A stretch of DNA of 64,000 nt from Diphasiastrum complanatum (Eukaryota; Streptophyta; Lycopodiopsida; Lycopodiales; Lycopodiaceae): the NCBI GenBank assembly GCA_029204225.1, contig CM055107.1, positions 22,136,178 to 22,200,177 of the forward strand, read 5' to 3'. The position numbers and the translations under genes are program-made. This document shows, piece by piece, positions 1 to 12,480 of the stretch; positions within the stretch are counted from its first letter, which is position 1, and each line of letters begins with the position of its first letter. The notes beneath the pieces are model-generated. The model saw only the letters and a program-made list of their open reading frames with translations. It did not search any database and was not told the origin of the DNA.

Positions 1-654
1 CTTCATGTTGCTGGCTCTAGCAACTTTTCTATGGTATGTTATCTTTTTTAACACAGACACCATCCACCTCCCAAGTTGATTTTCTTGATTGTCAACCAAA
101 CATTGCAATCTAGCTTCAGCATTCTTAGTCTTCAACAAAATCCTATCTCTCCACCTTCACATGATGTCAACCATCAAATTGATCTCCTACCTGGTTTTAT
201 ATTTGTTCCTACCACATACCCCAAATCTTGATGCAAAAATACTTAAGTGTCAAATCAAATTGCTTAGCTTATAGATGAAGACCTTCTAGTTCCTACAACA
301 AGTCGTTTCGCCTCTCTTATTGCTCCTCCTTGTCAATAAGAAGGATGGTATCAAACACATTTCCTACACTATCAAGCCTTGGCATTCAAATTGGGAGGCT
401 AGAAATTTCAACTTCTAAGCATTTTCCATATTTTAAGAAAACTGTCCTCGTGGCAAAAGCGATTGATGATTGGTTGTTGACACAATGTAACGGGCTACAG
501 AATATTCGCTTACGGTTTACTAAACACCAATTTTGGAAAAATATTTGTTCACACAATCCCATATATTTGAGTAATGAGAGAAGAACACAACATTGGAGGA
601 ACAAGAAATGTAGACATAACAACCAAATTACTCCATGAATCTTGAAAATTTTAG
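1..654. other. No recognisable gene
   Basis: AT-rich sequence with only short chance reading frames and no domain I recognise. It lies downstream of the sixth exon of the minus-strand reductase-like gene, so it is probably intron of that gene. I looked here for the next exon (the membrane segments that follow the RHPNYFGE motif) and did not find it. Confidence 0.5.
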
Positions 655-1375
655 GCTGTGTTGCAGCGGATCGCGATCCGCTGCAAAAACGCTCCGGATC
701 GTGCGATCCGGAACGTCAGCGATCCGCGACCCGGATCGCAATTTTTTTTTTTTTTTTTTTTTGGCAGAAAAAGTAGTAATGGCCAATTTTTTTTTTCTAA
801 GTTTAATACTAACTAAATCAGTTTTGAATGGTGTTCTGATGCCAATGGTTAGCAGATCTACTGATTCCGTTTTCTGTTAGAAAATGATAAAAAGAGTTAG
901 AAGGAGCCTTCCTTAGATTGGCAGGAATTGTATACTTCTTTTGGAATAGCTGAAACAGGGGGTCCGGGGGGCGGTAGCCCCCCGGTGGGGGGTTTGGGGG
1001 GCAACGCCCCCCAATGGCGGGGTCCAGGGGCCCGACAGTAAGGCCTTTTCATGATTTGGCCTTCAACTCCCTGAGTGAAAACACACTTTTTGGTGTTTCG
1101 CACCCGAAACAGTCGGCAGACTACACAGTCCAAATTTCTGAAACCATATGAAAATGCAACCAGTTTTCTTAAACCATCTACTGATGTCCAGATTTCTAAT
1201 CAATGTAGCCCGCAGCCATCTGAAACCAAGCAACAGATCTGCATAACAATTGCTTTTTTGATATCCTTTCACATGATACCCATATTGGCAACTATACAAA
1301 AAAAAAAAAAATTTGCGTTCCGGGAAACCCTAATGGGAAATCCCGGATCGTGTTCCGGAACGCAGACTGCAACCT
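655..1375. repeat. MITE-like dispersed repeat with palindromic, GTTGCAG-bearing ends
   Basis: The left end starts with GTTGCAG and carries a perfect 26-bp palindrome at 661-686 (core GGATCGCGATCC), then an imperfect palindrome at 694-711, then a run of about 22 T. The right end has a run of A, the words CCGGATCGTG and TTCCGGAACGC, and closes with CTGCAAC, the inverse of GTTGCAG. The interior has a block of G-rich inverted words (about 960-1030) and a segment (1031-1095) that recurs in opposite orientation at 21688-21745. I infer a non-autonomous element. No target-site duplication was established. It lies inside or beside the reductase-like gene. Confidence 0.5.
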
Positions 1376-1477
1376 TGATTTTAGGTTGTTTGTGGAAACT
1401 TGTCTTTGTACTATTTCAAAGTGAAGTAATGAAAGCACATTTCCTTAAAGGCCACTGACATTGTGTGTCATTATTAC

Positions 1478-4400
1478 CTCACCAAAGTAGTTTGGATGAC
1501 GGGACCACTTCCATACCCCTGCATCACACCACTTCCCCTGATTTGCAGGATTTTTCTTGAATAGAAGCTTCTGTTGATCTGCGACTGCCTCTGTGGCAAG
1601 CCCGATACCCCAAAAAATCCACCCTACAACATCACTCCCTTCAATCGCAGGATTTCTTTCACCGGCATTTACTACTGTTACTGGCAAGCTTACTGTCCAC
1701 ACCCACACTGCCTGGTTTCAACAAATAACAAAGAAGTTTATGTGTACAATCTTAATAGATTTTGCTAGCACAATCCAAGTGAACAAAGGGGAGAACGGTG
1801 ATTGAAATGGCCTAATTCGTTGCACCATCCATTTTATAAAGCCTTTATGCTGTAAAATCTTATGAAAGACTATTTATACCTGAAAAATCCAAAAGACACT
1901 GAATCTTAGTGGGTTATTCCGCATGTTGTCAAATCGCTTATCCTCACCCCAGTTTAAGATCCTTAAAGCAATCAGTGAACATGAACAATCATAATCAGCA
2001 GATGTTTATATTTTTAAACAATGGAAGATGCAGCAAGCTTTTGAGCTAGCAGTATTTTTTAATCAGAACAAGTCAACTTTATTTTTAACATGATTGAATA
2101 CACATCAAAAGGAGAAGCTTGAATTTTTAAAGAAAAATTGCACACGGTAAATGAAAGATTCCATTTGCAAACATGGATTTCCCTAACAAATCTGATTGAT
2201 GTCTAAAATTTTATCCAGTTTTTTGAATGAAAATTAATAGTGAAGAATATAAACACAGCTCCCTCAACAGAGCTTCTGCTTAAACCCCTTAGTATGAAAG
2301 AAAAACTCTAAGTCAAAGCACTATAATAACGCTAAAGCTCACAACAATCTATAAGGTATACCGAGAAATAATCAAATAGATAGGAATCCCTACCTGAGAA
2401 ACAAAGATGTGCCTAAGCGGAGTCCCCATGTAACAACAAGTAAAGTTAGTACCACCTGCAAAAGAATTATTTTTTATGTACAATAATTTATACAAGGATA
2501 GATGCAAACAACCACTACCAGAACTAGATGGTCATTTTAATCAATTTTCTACAGTATAAGCTCTAAAATGCATGGGCATTACATTATGTTATCTAGACAT
2601 TGGAAATTTGCAGTCTTTATTCACACTCTTGCATATCTTGAAAAGAACAAAATCAAAATATCCTGCTGACACTGTTCAAGCCTTTTCAAGCCTTGTGATC
2701 TTTGTAGTCACTTGCAAATCAACACACCACAGGAGGATGACATTCCTGACAAATGATTCTACGTACAGGGGAAAAGGTGAAAAGCACAGGCAATGAAAGG
2801 CCCCAAAAAACTTTCTAGCAAAGTTAATAGTCAAGGTTTATAACATATGTTTTAACTCTGATCTGCAATTTTAGTATTTGTCATTTGAACCCTTGAGCTA
2901 TCGATTTTGTTTATTCTGGATCCATCATATATTGTTGACTTCTGGACGTCTTCATTCTATCAACAATTCATATTCATCTGATCAACGAGGCTTCAACTTT
3001 TTCAATTTTTTGTGTTCCATGGGTCATTTTAGCCATAAGCACTTCCTGGGCCAGGAGAGAGTGGGGCCAGATTCTTTATCCGGTTTGCTATTTGAATCAA
3101 GAAGACTAAATTTTTACCTTTTGAGCTTCAAATTGCAGAGAATTGGTCTTCTCACATTACAATTTGATTTTGATCAGAAATGGGATCATCTGTGCAGTGT
3201 TTACTTAGGCTATAAAAAAGCAGAACTACAAAAATCACAAAAACTGACTTTCACTTTTTTATGCTCAGGTTTTGACATTTCTTTGGATATGGTTGAACAT
3301 TCAGGCATTGTAGGGCAGTAAAAAGTTTGCTTGCAGATTGTCAATCATATATCTGGAAGTTCAAATATTGAGATGCATTTTGCAGCCACTCATTTCCAGT
3401 TGTCAGAAAAAAGAAAAAGTTCACATTTTAGGTTCTGATCAAATTTTTGGGTGTCCAGGGATCTATGTTCATATCTTTTGATTCAAATGTTTGAAAGTTC
3501 AGATATCAATCATCCATTTGTAAGCTCTTCATCTTGTTCCTTTTTCGCGTCACAAACTGATATCTTTTCTTGATCTGACCACCAGAAAATTTAATTTGAT
3601 TGGAAACAAGGTTGTGGGTTTGGTTATTAACAGAGTTTTGTATAGACAGAACGTAACAGATGTGTTGACCAATGGCAACTTCACATTACGAGGAGTGAAG
3701 GTTAAGTGTGGTAATCAGTGGCAACTAGTTAGCAGCTGAGGAACTGATGAATTTATGTGCAATCCTTGAATCAATCAATGCAACATAAGTAATTGCTATA
3801 TGTGATACCATTAGTATGTAAGAAACGTGAACAATGTGTCCTAAACAAGTCATATGTATAAGTGCAAATGTATTTGTAATACTGGAGCAGAGGGGTGCTT
3901 GTATACAGTGGATAGCTCAGAAACAAGGAAGGGCTAGGAATCAGAACCTAATGCCTATTTTGGCACCCCTTTTATAATTCATGTATATTTGTTGTGTATA
4001 TACTATATTTGTGTTTATTAGTATTTGCACCCAAGTTGGGCCATTTAAACCAAAAAAATGAACCTAATGAAAGTGGACATACAAGTGAGCTAGAATAAAT
4101 ACTTAAATTCAGGGCTCATACTAGTTTCTTAAATAAAATCTAAGAATAACTTGGTACCAATCTCAAAAGTCATGGTGGACCTCATGGATCCTAACCAAAA
4201 TGTTGATGGGCTACACTCAAGCCCTGTAAAAACCAAGACAAACAAAGTTAAATCTGTGTAAGAATATGCTGTGAGAAAGTCATGAAACATACAAGTCAAG
4301 GAGCTCATCATTGAGCTATTGTACTTTGTTATTTCTTTTAATAAACTTTGTTGTTCAATGACTATTTGAGCCGATTCAACAAGGTATTTATGTCATTGAA

Positions 4401-5522
4401 TGATTTGAGAGCTAAGAAACCCCACGACTTATGTCCTCTCCTCAGAATACATGCTGAAAAGAATTTGGTCCGCCACTACTGGAACTACAACTTCAATGCA
4501 AGCCAACAAGATCTTCCTCGCTAGGTTCATGTTCCCTAACACATGATTGTAGGATGTTCTAGATTTCAATGTCGAGATCAACATGAGTGTTGCTGCCTAC
4601 TTCTCTATTCTTGCTACATTCTCATATTTGGTGTGTTGTGATTTTGAAGTACACAGCTGCATTCATTGTATTGAAGCAGTATTTCCAGACTTGATTTGTT
4701 TATATTTTGCTATTCCGTGCTTCTTGCTTGGCAGCTGCAACAATGGATGCAAAGGAACATGACAAAGTCCAAGATTTCATTGACGATGTGGATATTGTGA
4801 ATATCACAATCAATGGATTACCGACCTCTTATGAGCTGGTGACCACACCAATGGTGAGAGAAACAACGCCCTCTTGGACTCCATTTGATTGACGCAAGCC
4901 AAACACTAATCAACAAGGGCAAAATATGTTTAGTGGACAACAACAAAAAGGCAATTGTTTTCCTAGTGAGAAACAAGGTCATTATGCCATTAACCATCAG
5001 GGTAAACTTGGTCATGTTGCAAAAGACTATCGCATTAAACAATATGCACAAAGTGTGAGAGGAAACTAGAATAGGTTTTCAAATAAGACCCAAGATGACG
5101 AATAAGATGATCCAACAAACTTAGTGATGATAGTTATGGTAATATAAACAGATTCTTGGTGGATATCTTCGATCATGTTTGTGAAAAAAGTTCAAAACCT
5201 ATTTCTTATACACAAAACTGAAATAAATCTTGGAGAATGTTTAAAACACAATAATTCAATTCATCTAAATGAATTAGTTCATGAAAAAGCTTGTCCGACA
5301 ATAGAATAGTATCAACAACAACAATTGATGGATACAGGGTGAAGGACAAAGCTAACTCCCTTTTGGGCACAAACCACTTTCAAGGCTCATGAGCACAAGC
5401 CTTCTTTGGTGCTCAAGCCTCTTTGGTTGTCAAAGCTACATTTGCGGCCAAATTAACAAATGGGCCAATGATGTGAAGCCACATATGGGCCTTATCCTCA
5501 TTCTCTACAATATCAAGAGTTA

Positions 5523-5576
<54 letters not shown>

Positions 5577-8500
5577 CTGCTTGCTAGCGCCTTCTCTCCA
5601 CGCTCCATCGCTTTATGCCTTGATGAACTAAAATTCTTGTCAGGCCTAAAGCCCAACATATTTACTATGACTACCATATTACATATTGTGATTGAGTTGT
5701 TTATTTCTGTTATTTATGCATAGTGGCTTGGGCACCATTTGTACGCATAAGTGACTTAATAAGTGCCTTCCACAAAGGATTCACTCTATTATAACTAGGA
5801 CTTTCCTTTCAAACATTTTCAGCTCGAGTGACAGTAAGTATCATTCATTTGAAATCCATTCGTTCAAAAGAGATAGCATGGGTTTAAGAAATTGAAACAC
5901 AATCACCCTAGAATCTACTAGAATTCCAAGACCTATTCATACAAGTAGTGATTCACATGATGATAACAGTCTTTTAGAAGAATAACTTCTTGCTGGAAAG
6001 TTACAGTATTGGCAAATTGTATGAAGGTACAATAGAATTTGCGGTTCCTTCAGTCTATTTGAGTTATATACAACCAAGAGATAACTTAACTTCAGTGAAA
6101 ACACTGTGATCAAAATCTGATTGAATATAAACCTCAGTGTGTTCATTTCACTAATTTAAGTTCAACCCAGAGATGACGTAAAAAACTGAAATCTCGAAAT
6201 TTCAAAAAACTCGATTTTTAATAGATTTTACATAACTCAAAAATTCTGACGAAAATAATGTTATTACAGAAGGCAATCAAAATTGAATATCGATATACTG
6301 CTTGATTCCTGATGTCACTAATCCAATGTCAGACTGGCATGCAAAGCACACGACATCAGTCACGAAACGTCATTACGGAATTTTTTTACATAAAACTCAG
6401 TTTTCAAGAATCCACTAGCCACTCACACTGGTCTATGACAAAACCGCCTAGTTAGGCTACTGATGTGTCCTAGTGAGGTGTCTTAGTTTACTCCTAGTCT
6501 AGGGAGGGCCTTGGAGGGTATAAGTATACCCATAGGCTTCCCTTTGAGGAGAGCTTGGTTTTAGTGGACGATAGCTACATGCTGCTGGAGTGCGCTCTCA
6601 CTCTTTCCAGTATTGAGACACTACAAGCGTTCCATAGCTTGGGGACTAGATCCGGTTGATCTAGGTTTGGTTGGGTTGGATTGATCCACCATCCATTCCC
6701 TGTGTGTCTCACGATTTCTACATCCTAGTTTGATCCTTGGAATAGGACTTGATATTCGCCATGTTTATGTGGAAATGGCTTGCCCTCTCTCATTTGGATA
6801 GGTGCAACATCCAAAGTAAGATCATGTGGACGTCAATGTTCTTGCAACATCAATAGGGGGCAAGGCAAGTTGTCATCCCCCCAATAGACGTTGTAATAAC
6901 TCATGTATGTGGCCACACAAAGAGAGCGAAGGAACTTTTTATCAATTTGAGTCTCGAAGTAAGCCGCACTACAACCTACATGACACGTATGAACTAACTA
7001 ATTATGTCATTGAAAAGTGTGCAAAGTGTCAAATTATGGGGGAGTGTTATGGACATCCTAGGAAAACGTGTAGGGCTTTGACCATTGATTATGTGTGATG
7101 TCATTTGCCATTATTTGATTGTCATTTATAGCCTTTTATGCTTCATCGATATCAAGATTTGTGATTGTGTTCATAACTTGGAACACTTTCTTGAGCATTT
7201 GGAAAGGTGGCAATTTCTTCTAATTTTTCTAATTCTTCTCTCTCTCAAAATGCTTTCTTTCTAAATGTTTTTCTCTCTTGAATTGTTTTCTCTCTCTAGA
7301 TTTTTTAACATTTTCTACCATAACTTTTTCATTTGAGATTCGCTTTAAGTTATGTCAATTGCATTGGCCTCCTAGCCATTGAGTACCCTTGGAAAGTAGA
7401 TTTCTTGTTGTCCATTTTAAACCCTAACTTTTGACTTTTGCAGGTCATCTCTTTGATATTTTTTGGTGACAAAATTGGAAAGTACCACATGGCATATCAA
7501 TCAAAATTCTCTCTTTACTGCAAAATCAAAATTTTGATCAAAGAAGGGAGTATTTTTTCATTTCATGAACACTTTTCCATTGAACATTCTAGATCTACAT
7601 GTCTTGTAAACCTAAAGATCCATATCCTTTTTAACTTGCTAGAAATTATTCCAATGTCAAACTTTGGTCAAAATGAGATATTACGTTTTTTATTATGCAA
7701 GATCTTGTTTCAACTTCCATACTTGAAAATGAGTTCATTGCACTTTTAGGCTTGTCTATCGGAGTTTTCTATCAACATATCTTGAAGGTTAAAGTTTGGT
7801 TTCAATGTCGATTGAATCTTTACATTCTTTGTTGACCAACAAGTGCAAGAAACTTTATGACTCATCAATCGGATATCTCTATCTCAAAAGATCTCGATTT
7901 GATGATTTATATAGGGTCCCTACAATAGGTGTTTTTGTTTGGCTGCCCACTATTATTAGAGGTTTTTTAACGGGACAATGGTTTCTAGCCGAGTTAAGCT
8001 GACACACATACATACGTTGGATAGACTTGGGAAGCTATGGAAGGTGGGAATCAACACCTGTAGTGGATTCGGCTGGTTGAGCTGGTTCCACCCAAGAACC
8101 CGGGAAGCCCAGTAGGGTTCGTCGAGGCTTTTCGACGGAATTGAAGAAATGCAGCCAGTTTCACTATGTAATAGTAATCTGAATTTTCCACAATTTTTTA
8201 ATCTGTAAGTTATTTTCAGATTATAATCAGTGTTGGAGCAGCATGTAATTCCCTAGTGATGAGGTGTGTTTATTGGAGAATGATTTCACTTGCCGAAAAT
8301 TTATGCTTAGTGAGGTGCCTGCGTTTGTGTTGAAAAATGAAGATTGCTGTTATGAACCTGTCTAAAGTGCCATGATCCTTTCAAAATTGCAGTCAGAAGT
8401 GCCAGCAGCACGAAATTTGTGGATCCTGCAACGAGAGGTTGTGTGAAAACCATAAGTAGCATTAATGCCTAACTCGTGGAGCTCAACAGAAGTTAATGCA

Positions 8501-8873
8501 AGCAGCGCAAAACGGAATGAAATACGAACAAGGATAGCATCAAAAAAAGGCAAGTAGGAATGATATATGCAACCACAGCAATGATAAAAAATTACCTGCA
8601 AAATCAGTGTATTTGTCGATCCTGAAAGTTGCAGCAATTACAAAAAAGAACGACTGATAAGCCACCTGCACTCCACCCCGCCAAAATCCTCAAACATATG
8701 AAACAAGAAAAGCCACAGGCCATTACTCGTTCCAAGACAAAGGCAGACTACGGGGATAAACAAAAGAAAAAATCAAAGAGCAGCAATTGAGGCATCATTC
8801 TGCAATCCATCATTCGGCTTACCGTAACAATCGCCGTAATGAGCAGATAGTTGTGATCAAGAACGCGAGTCAT
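1478..8873 (-). CDS. DUF1295 / steroid 5-alpha-reductase-like membrane protein, 5' part (six exons)
   Basis: Coding exons in transcript order are 8873-8823, 8665-8596, 8425-8358, 2455-2394, 1961-1880 and 1711-1478. All junctions have AG acceptors and GT donors, and the phases agree, giving 189 codons from an ATG at 8873. Residues 18-36 and 44-78 are hydrophobic and probably span the membrane. WGLRLG lies near residue 73 and a WGEDKRFD-type block near 88. The last exon has VWVWTVSLPV, a DQQK block, and ends at RHPNYFGE (residues 182-189), the signature of this family. Plant homologues are about 300 residues, so the C-terminal third lies beyond position 1. The family is related to steroid reductases; the substrate in plants is unclear. 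Intron 3 (2456-8357) is 5.9 kb and contains retrotransposon debris. The identification rests on motifs and exon structure, not on an alignment. Confidence 0.85.
2456..4706. other. Intron 3 of the reductase-like gene, left part
   Basis: AT-rich intron sequence. No exon, RNA gene or intact element is recognisable; short open frames on both strands look like chance. From about 4350 the plus strand begins to resemble the region upstream of the copia gag remnant. Confidence 0.45.
4707..5069 (+). pseudogene. Ty1/copia gag fragment, broken by a stop
   Basis: The plus-strand frame encodes a gag-like segment containing FIDDVDIVNITINGLP and a Gln/Asn-rich stretch. It ends in a decayed zinc knuckle in which GKLGHVAKDYR remains but the flanking cysteines are lost. 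A TGA at 4890-4892 interrupts the same frame, which then stays open to a stop at 5069. It lies antisense in intron 3 of the reductase-like gene. I see no protease, integrase or RT attached, so this is a dead fragment. Confidence 0.65.
5526..5571. repeat. (CT)n microsatellite
   Basis: An uninterrupted CT dinucleotide tract of about 46 bp within the large intron of the reductase-like gene. Confidence 0.95.
5572..8357. other. Intron 3 remainder with a possible LTR boundary near 7045
   Basis: No gene is recognisable. Around 7035-7045 a purine run (ATGGGGGAG) is followed directly by TGTTATGG, the arrangement of a polypurine tract next to a plus-strand LTR. About 6475-6560 contains a TATAAGTATACC stretch that could be part of an older LTR. 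I could not find a paired LTR or a target duplication, so the retrotransposon reading is weak. Confidence 0.3.
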
Positions 8874-9280
8874 TGGAAAGTTTGAAGCTCCACCGCTGCC
8901 TAGTTGCTGCTACTGCTGCAAGAAATGGTTGATTTGAATCTGCCGCCGCCGCCGCCGCTGCTGCTGCTGCTGCAAGAATTGGTTGATTCAATGATGCAAT
9001 GAAGCAATGAATCCGCCGCTGCTGCAGCTGCTCCTTCTTGTGCTTCTGCTTCTGTTCCTTGTGCTGCATCTGCTTCTGTTCCGTCTGCTGCATCTTCTAA
9101 TTCTACTTGTATTGCTGATTCTTCTGCTTGCTGCTGCTTGCTGCTGCTCCATAGATAAGATCTCCATGATCAAGCTTGCGGTGAAATGGCGAAAGGACGT
9201 GTTTCCACTGTTACCAAGCAAAAAGGGGCGGAGTCCTAGCTCACGAAGAAGCTTACAAGAATTTTGGTATAGTTAACAGT
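8874..9280 (-). promoter_or_regulatory. Leader/promoter-proximal region of the reductase-like gene with trinucleotide repeats
   Basis: This lies directly upstream of the ATG at 8873 on the minus strand. A GCC/GCT trinucleotide tract at 8942-8973 (GCAGCA...GGCGGC as transcribed) sits about 70-100 bp before the start codon, with more scattered CTG-type triplets to about 9155. If transcription starts above 9093, an upstream frame (9093-8857) encoding a poly-alanine run would overlap the main start out of frame. The transcription start is not visible. Confidence 0.45.
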
Positions 9281-9709
9281 ACACGTGGCAGGATCTGAAA
9301 GGTCTGAGGATAATCTAACGATGGTGAGCAAAAGAGAGAAGTACAATGATTTTTTGATACAGGTGGCAGATTCGGACCAATGACGAGCCAAGCTCTCGCC
9401 ATGCGTTCAACCTAGTAGCATGGACCAACAAATTATTCGAAACCATGGAGCCAAACCACCCAACTGAATATAAGTCTTAGATCAACAGCCAAAAGCCTCA
9501 TATCAAGCCATGGGGGTATTACATCAGCATTCGGAAGTCTCATCCTAAAGCCATTAGAGAGGATAAGATTGGTAACCAGCAATTGAATGTCAAGACTGAT
9601 GAGGGCGAGCCACTACTAAGAAATAAATGTCTTAGAAGTGTCACTGCATGTGCCCATGCAGCCCTATTGCATACTATACCTAATCCAAATTACAACTAAT
9701 GTCCCTCAT

Positions 9710-9841
9710 CATGCATCTAATCATTACATAGCATATGTTGCTCCACATGTCACAATTGGAGTGCTTGGGTACTCTCATGCATCTAATCATTACATAGCTT
9801 GTGTTGCTCCACATGTCACAATTGGAGTGCTTGGGTACTCT
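9710..9841. repeat. 66-bp tandem duplication
   Basis: Two adjacent copies of a 66-bp unit (9710-9775 and 9776-9841) differing at only a few positions (GCATATG versus GCTTGTG). Confidence 0.9.
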
Positions 9842-10184
9842 CAAGATCATAAAATAAAAATCTAGCTTTTGTTGGAATTTTAGGTGTAACTAATAATCTT
9901 GGTAACTAGACATGAGCATAACATTTTTCCCTCCCTTGAGTGGCTTTTGTCCTTGGAAGTGGAATTTAGGAAAGTTTTTTTTTTATACTTTTTACTCTTT
10001 TCCGTGAATCATTATCCTCAGTCAAACCTTTCTATCTGATTAAACATTCAGAGATATAACAATTTCTTAAATATCTATCTCTGATTCAAAATACTTTCTC
10101 GAACTCTAGAGATACACTAAGCGATAAATCTTCTACTTGAGTTAGATCTTCTTCAGATCCAAATGCATCACCTTCATATAAAAT

Positions 10185-10340
10185 CAATTTTAATCAACTT
10201 AGCTAAAATACAAGGTGAGCCATGGATCAAATCCACAGATCGAGTTCATAGGCTTGAAGAACCAATTTTAATCAACTTACCTGAAATACAAGGCAAACCA
10301 TGAATTTAATCTAAAGATCAAGTTCATAAGCTTAAATAAC
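10185..10340. repeat. 78-bp tandem duplication
   Basis: Two diverged adjacent units, each beginning CAATTTTAATCAACTTA, at 10185-10262 and 10263-10340, with a few bases of a third start. Confidence 0.75.
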
Positions 10341-11364
10341 CAATTTTCTTTACAATGTGAAATGAGTTGCAACTTCTTGTAAACAATTTATAATGCTTTT
10401 TTTAGTATGTATAACCCTAGAATCTTTCGGATCCTAGAATATTTATGAGCATCAACCCTCTTTAAATCTCAAGAAAATCCTTTAAGATTCACATATGGTT
10501 TTCCAGTGTCAAAGCATTATGAATACTCACATGAACAATTTGCAACATTTCTTGCATCTCATTCTAAAACTCTCCGACCTTAAGTAGTTTAATAAATTTA
10601 GTCTCCTTAGTAAAGTATTATTCCCAGTGAGATTGTTTGTGAGACAAGTATGTTCCTCAATAAATATTTAGGTGTTAAGATAATTAGATGTTCCCAAAAC
10701 ACTAATCTAATTTTTTATTCCATCTAAGAATCAAAGAATTACTGATTATTTTTAAGATTCATTGCATATTCTTACAATCCCCTAACAATAACCAACTATA
10801 CATTTATAATTCATCCCTCATAAATCAAGTGTACATTTATAATTCATCGCTCATAAATCCTTAGAATATGAATCGTTATTTGTTAATCATAATCTACTGG
10901 ATTCTCAGGTCACTCATAATTATTAAAAAATACATGAGTGTATGTTCAAAACACATAATCCAACAATATATAAGAATTATTCCAAACTCTCCTTTCCTAA
11001 GAAAGTTCTGGACCTCAAAGAATATTCTTATTATTGGATTTTTATCATAAAATACGAGTCATCTCAATCTTTCATCTAGCAATCAAAGACAAAGAGCATA
11101 CCAAAACAAATTTTATATCAATCCTTTTCAACCACAAGAAACTTTGAAGCTTGATCCATAAAACAATTTTGATATCAAAATTTTTTAGAGTGAAAAAAAA
11201 TTATCATATCCAATGGAGCTCTCTGATACACTTACACTTACAAATAAGTCTTATTCTTTAGTATATAAACATTCTATTTCCAAGAATCCCATTTATTCTA
11301 TGCACACAGCATTTCTGATGAATCGTGCAAGTTAGAAAAAGGAGCATGTCTTCCGATAAGTAGA

Positions 11365-11427
11365 GAGTTGGTTAAGATTGGGTTTCTTTTCTAAGAGGGT
11401 AGGAGTTCAACTCCAATTTATCACACA
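11365..11427 (+). repeat. tRNA-like sequence, probably a SINE head
   Basis: It has a box A-like TGGTTAAGATTGG and, about 35 bp later, a box B-like GGAGTTCAACTCC, the order and spacing of an internal RNA polymerase III promoter. The sequence does not fold into a convincing tRNA with paired acceptor ends, so I read it as tRNA-derived repeat, not a functional tRNA. Confidence 0.4.
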
Positions 11428-11534
11428 AGTGAGGATATACAATAGAAGAAAAAAGTGAACAATGTGAATAATATTTCACAAAGAAATGATGGCATATCCG
11501 TTTATGAGGTAATATTCAAGTAAGGTCTTGTGGT

Positions 11535-12480
11535 AAAGGCTACCGTGTTGAGTTGGGTAAGAGTGTCATTGTGGCTACACAAGCTCAAGCTTTGACTTGG
11601 CTTGCTATGATATTAATGTCTTGCGGCCTTGTGTTGTATGTATCACTAGACATTCATGGTATTATTGTACTTATTAACAAGTGCTAGTACGAAATGTATT
11701 AAAAAAAAGGAATCTTGTGCATTTGTCCCATGGCTAGCGTGTTGAGTTGGGTAAGAGTAACAAGTGGATTCTAATTCAACACTGATGTCTTGGAGCCTTG
11801 TTGTGATGGATGTTTGAGAAGATGTACATTATGATTTGTAATAACAACTGCCAATACAATTGGTCTCTAATGGATTATTACAAAAATAAGGTCTTTTGCA
11901 TTTGTTTCCACCAATTTTTTTTTTGTGCAAGGATATGCTTTGCACTAGCATCATTATATATGGTAATTACAAGGCAAAATGTAAAAAGAAACTTGTGGTT
12001 CATATTAAATTGTACCCGTTGCTCCCCTTTCAACTTCCACAAATAATTTTCACGAGTGACTAGATGTCTACTTGTGCATTTGTCTTGTGGTGAAGGTGAG
12101 CGTGTTCAGATGAGTAAGAATACGAGTGCGACCAAACTAACGCAAACTCGAATTTAGTTTGATGTTGATGCCTTGGAGCCTTGTGTTGGATGTATCATTA
12201 GATGTACATCATTTATTTTTAATAAGAAATGCTAGTACCAATAGTCTTTAATGAAATATTGCATCAAAGTTTTGTGCATATGTCTTTACCAATAAATTTA
12301 TTTGCACTAGCACCATTGTATATATTTGCAAGAGGGGCTACAAATAAGACTTGTTTCTCATTGTATGTTGAACTATGGGAAGGATGAGCCATGTGGTTTA
12401 GATTAAACCACGCTCGTTGCTCCCCTTTCAACTCCCCCAAATAGTTTTCACGCGTGACTCGATGTTGGCATAAGTTTTTT
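11535..12480. repeat. Degenerate long tandem repeat, about three units
   Basis: Segments recur in the same order: a word like CTTGTGGTAAAGG, then GTGTTGAGTTGGGTAAGAGT, then TTGGAGCCTTGT, then TGCTAGTAC near a TAAT-rich block, then GTTGCTCCCCTTTCAACT. Units begin near 11535, 11720 and 12070 and run to about 12480. They may be nested copies of one short interspersed element. I could not define its ends. Confidence 0.5.

Larger units (their letters stand above)
9281..11364. other. AT-rich spacer between the two divergent genes
   Basis: No gene is recognisable. The stretch contains two short tandem duplications, listed separately, and otherwise only chance reading frames. Confidence 0.5.

Noticed and set aside
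1-1477. Remaining exons of the reductase-like gene
   Set aside because: No frame with the expected membrane segments was found; they should lie beyond the left edge.
11365-11427. Functional tRNA gene
   Set aside because: Box-like motifs are present but no convincing acceptor or anticodon stem could be drawn.
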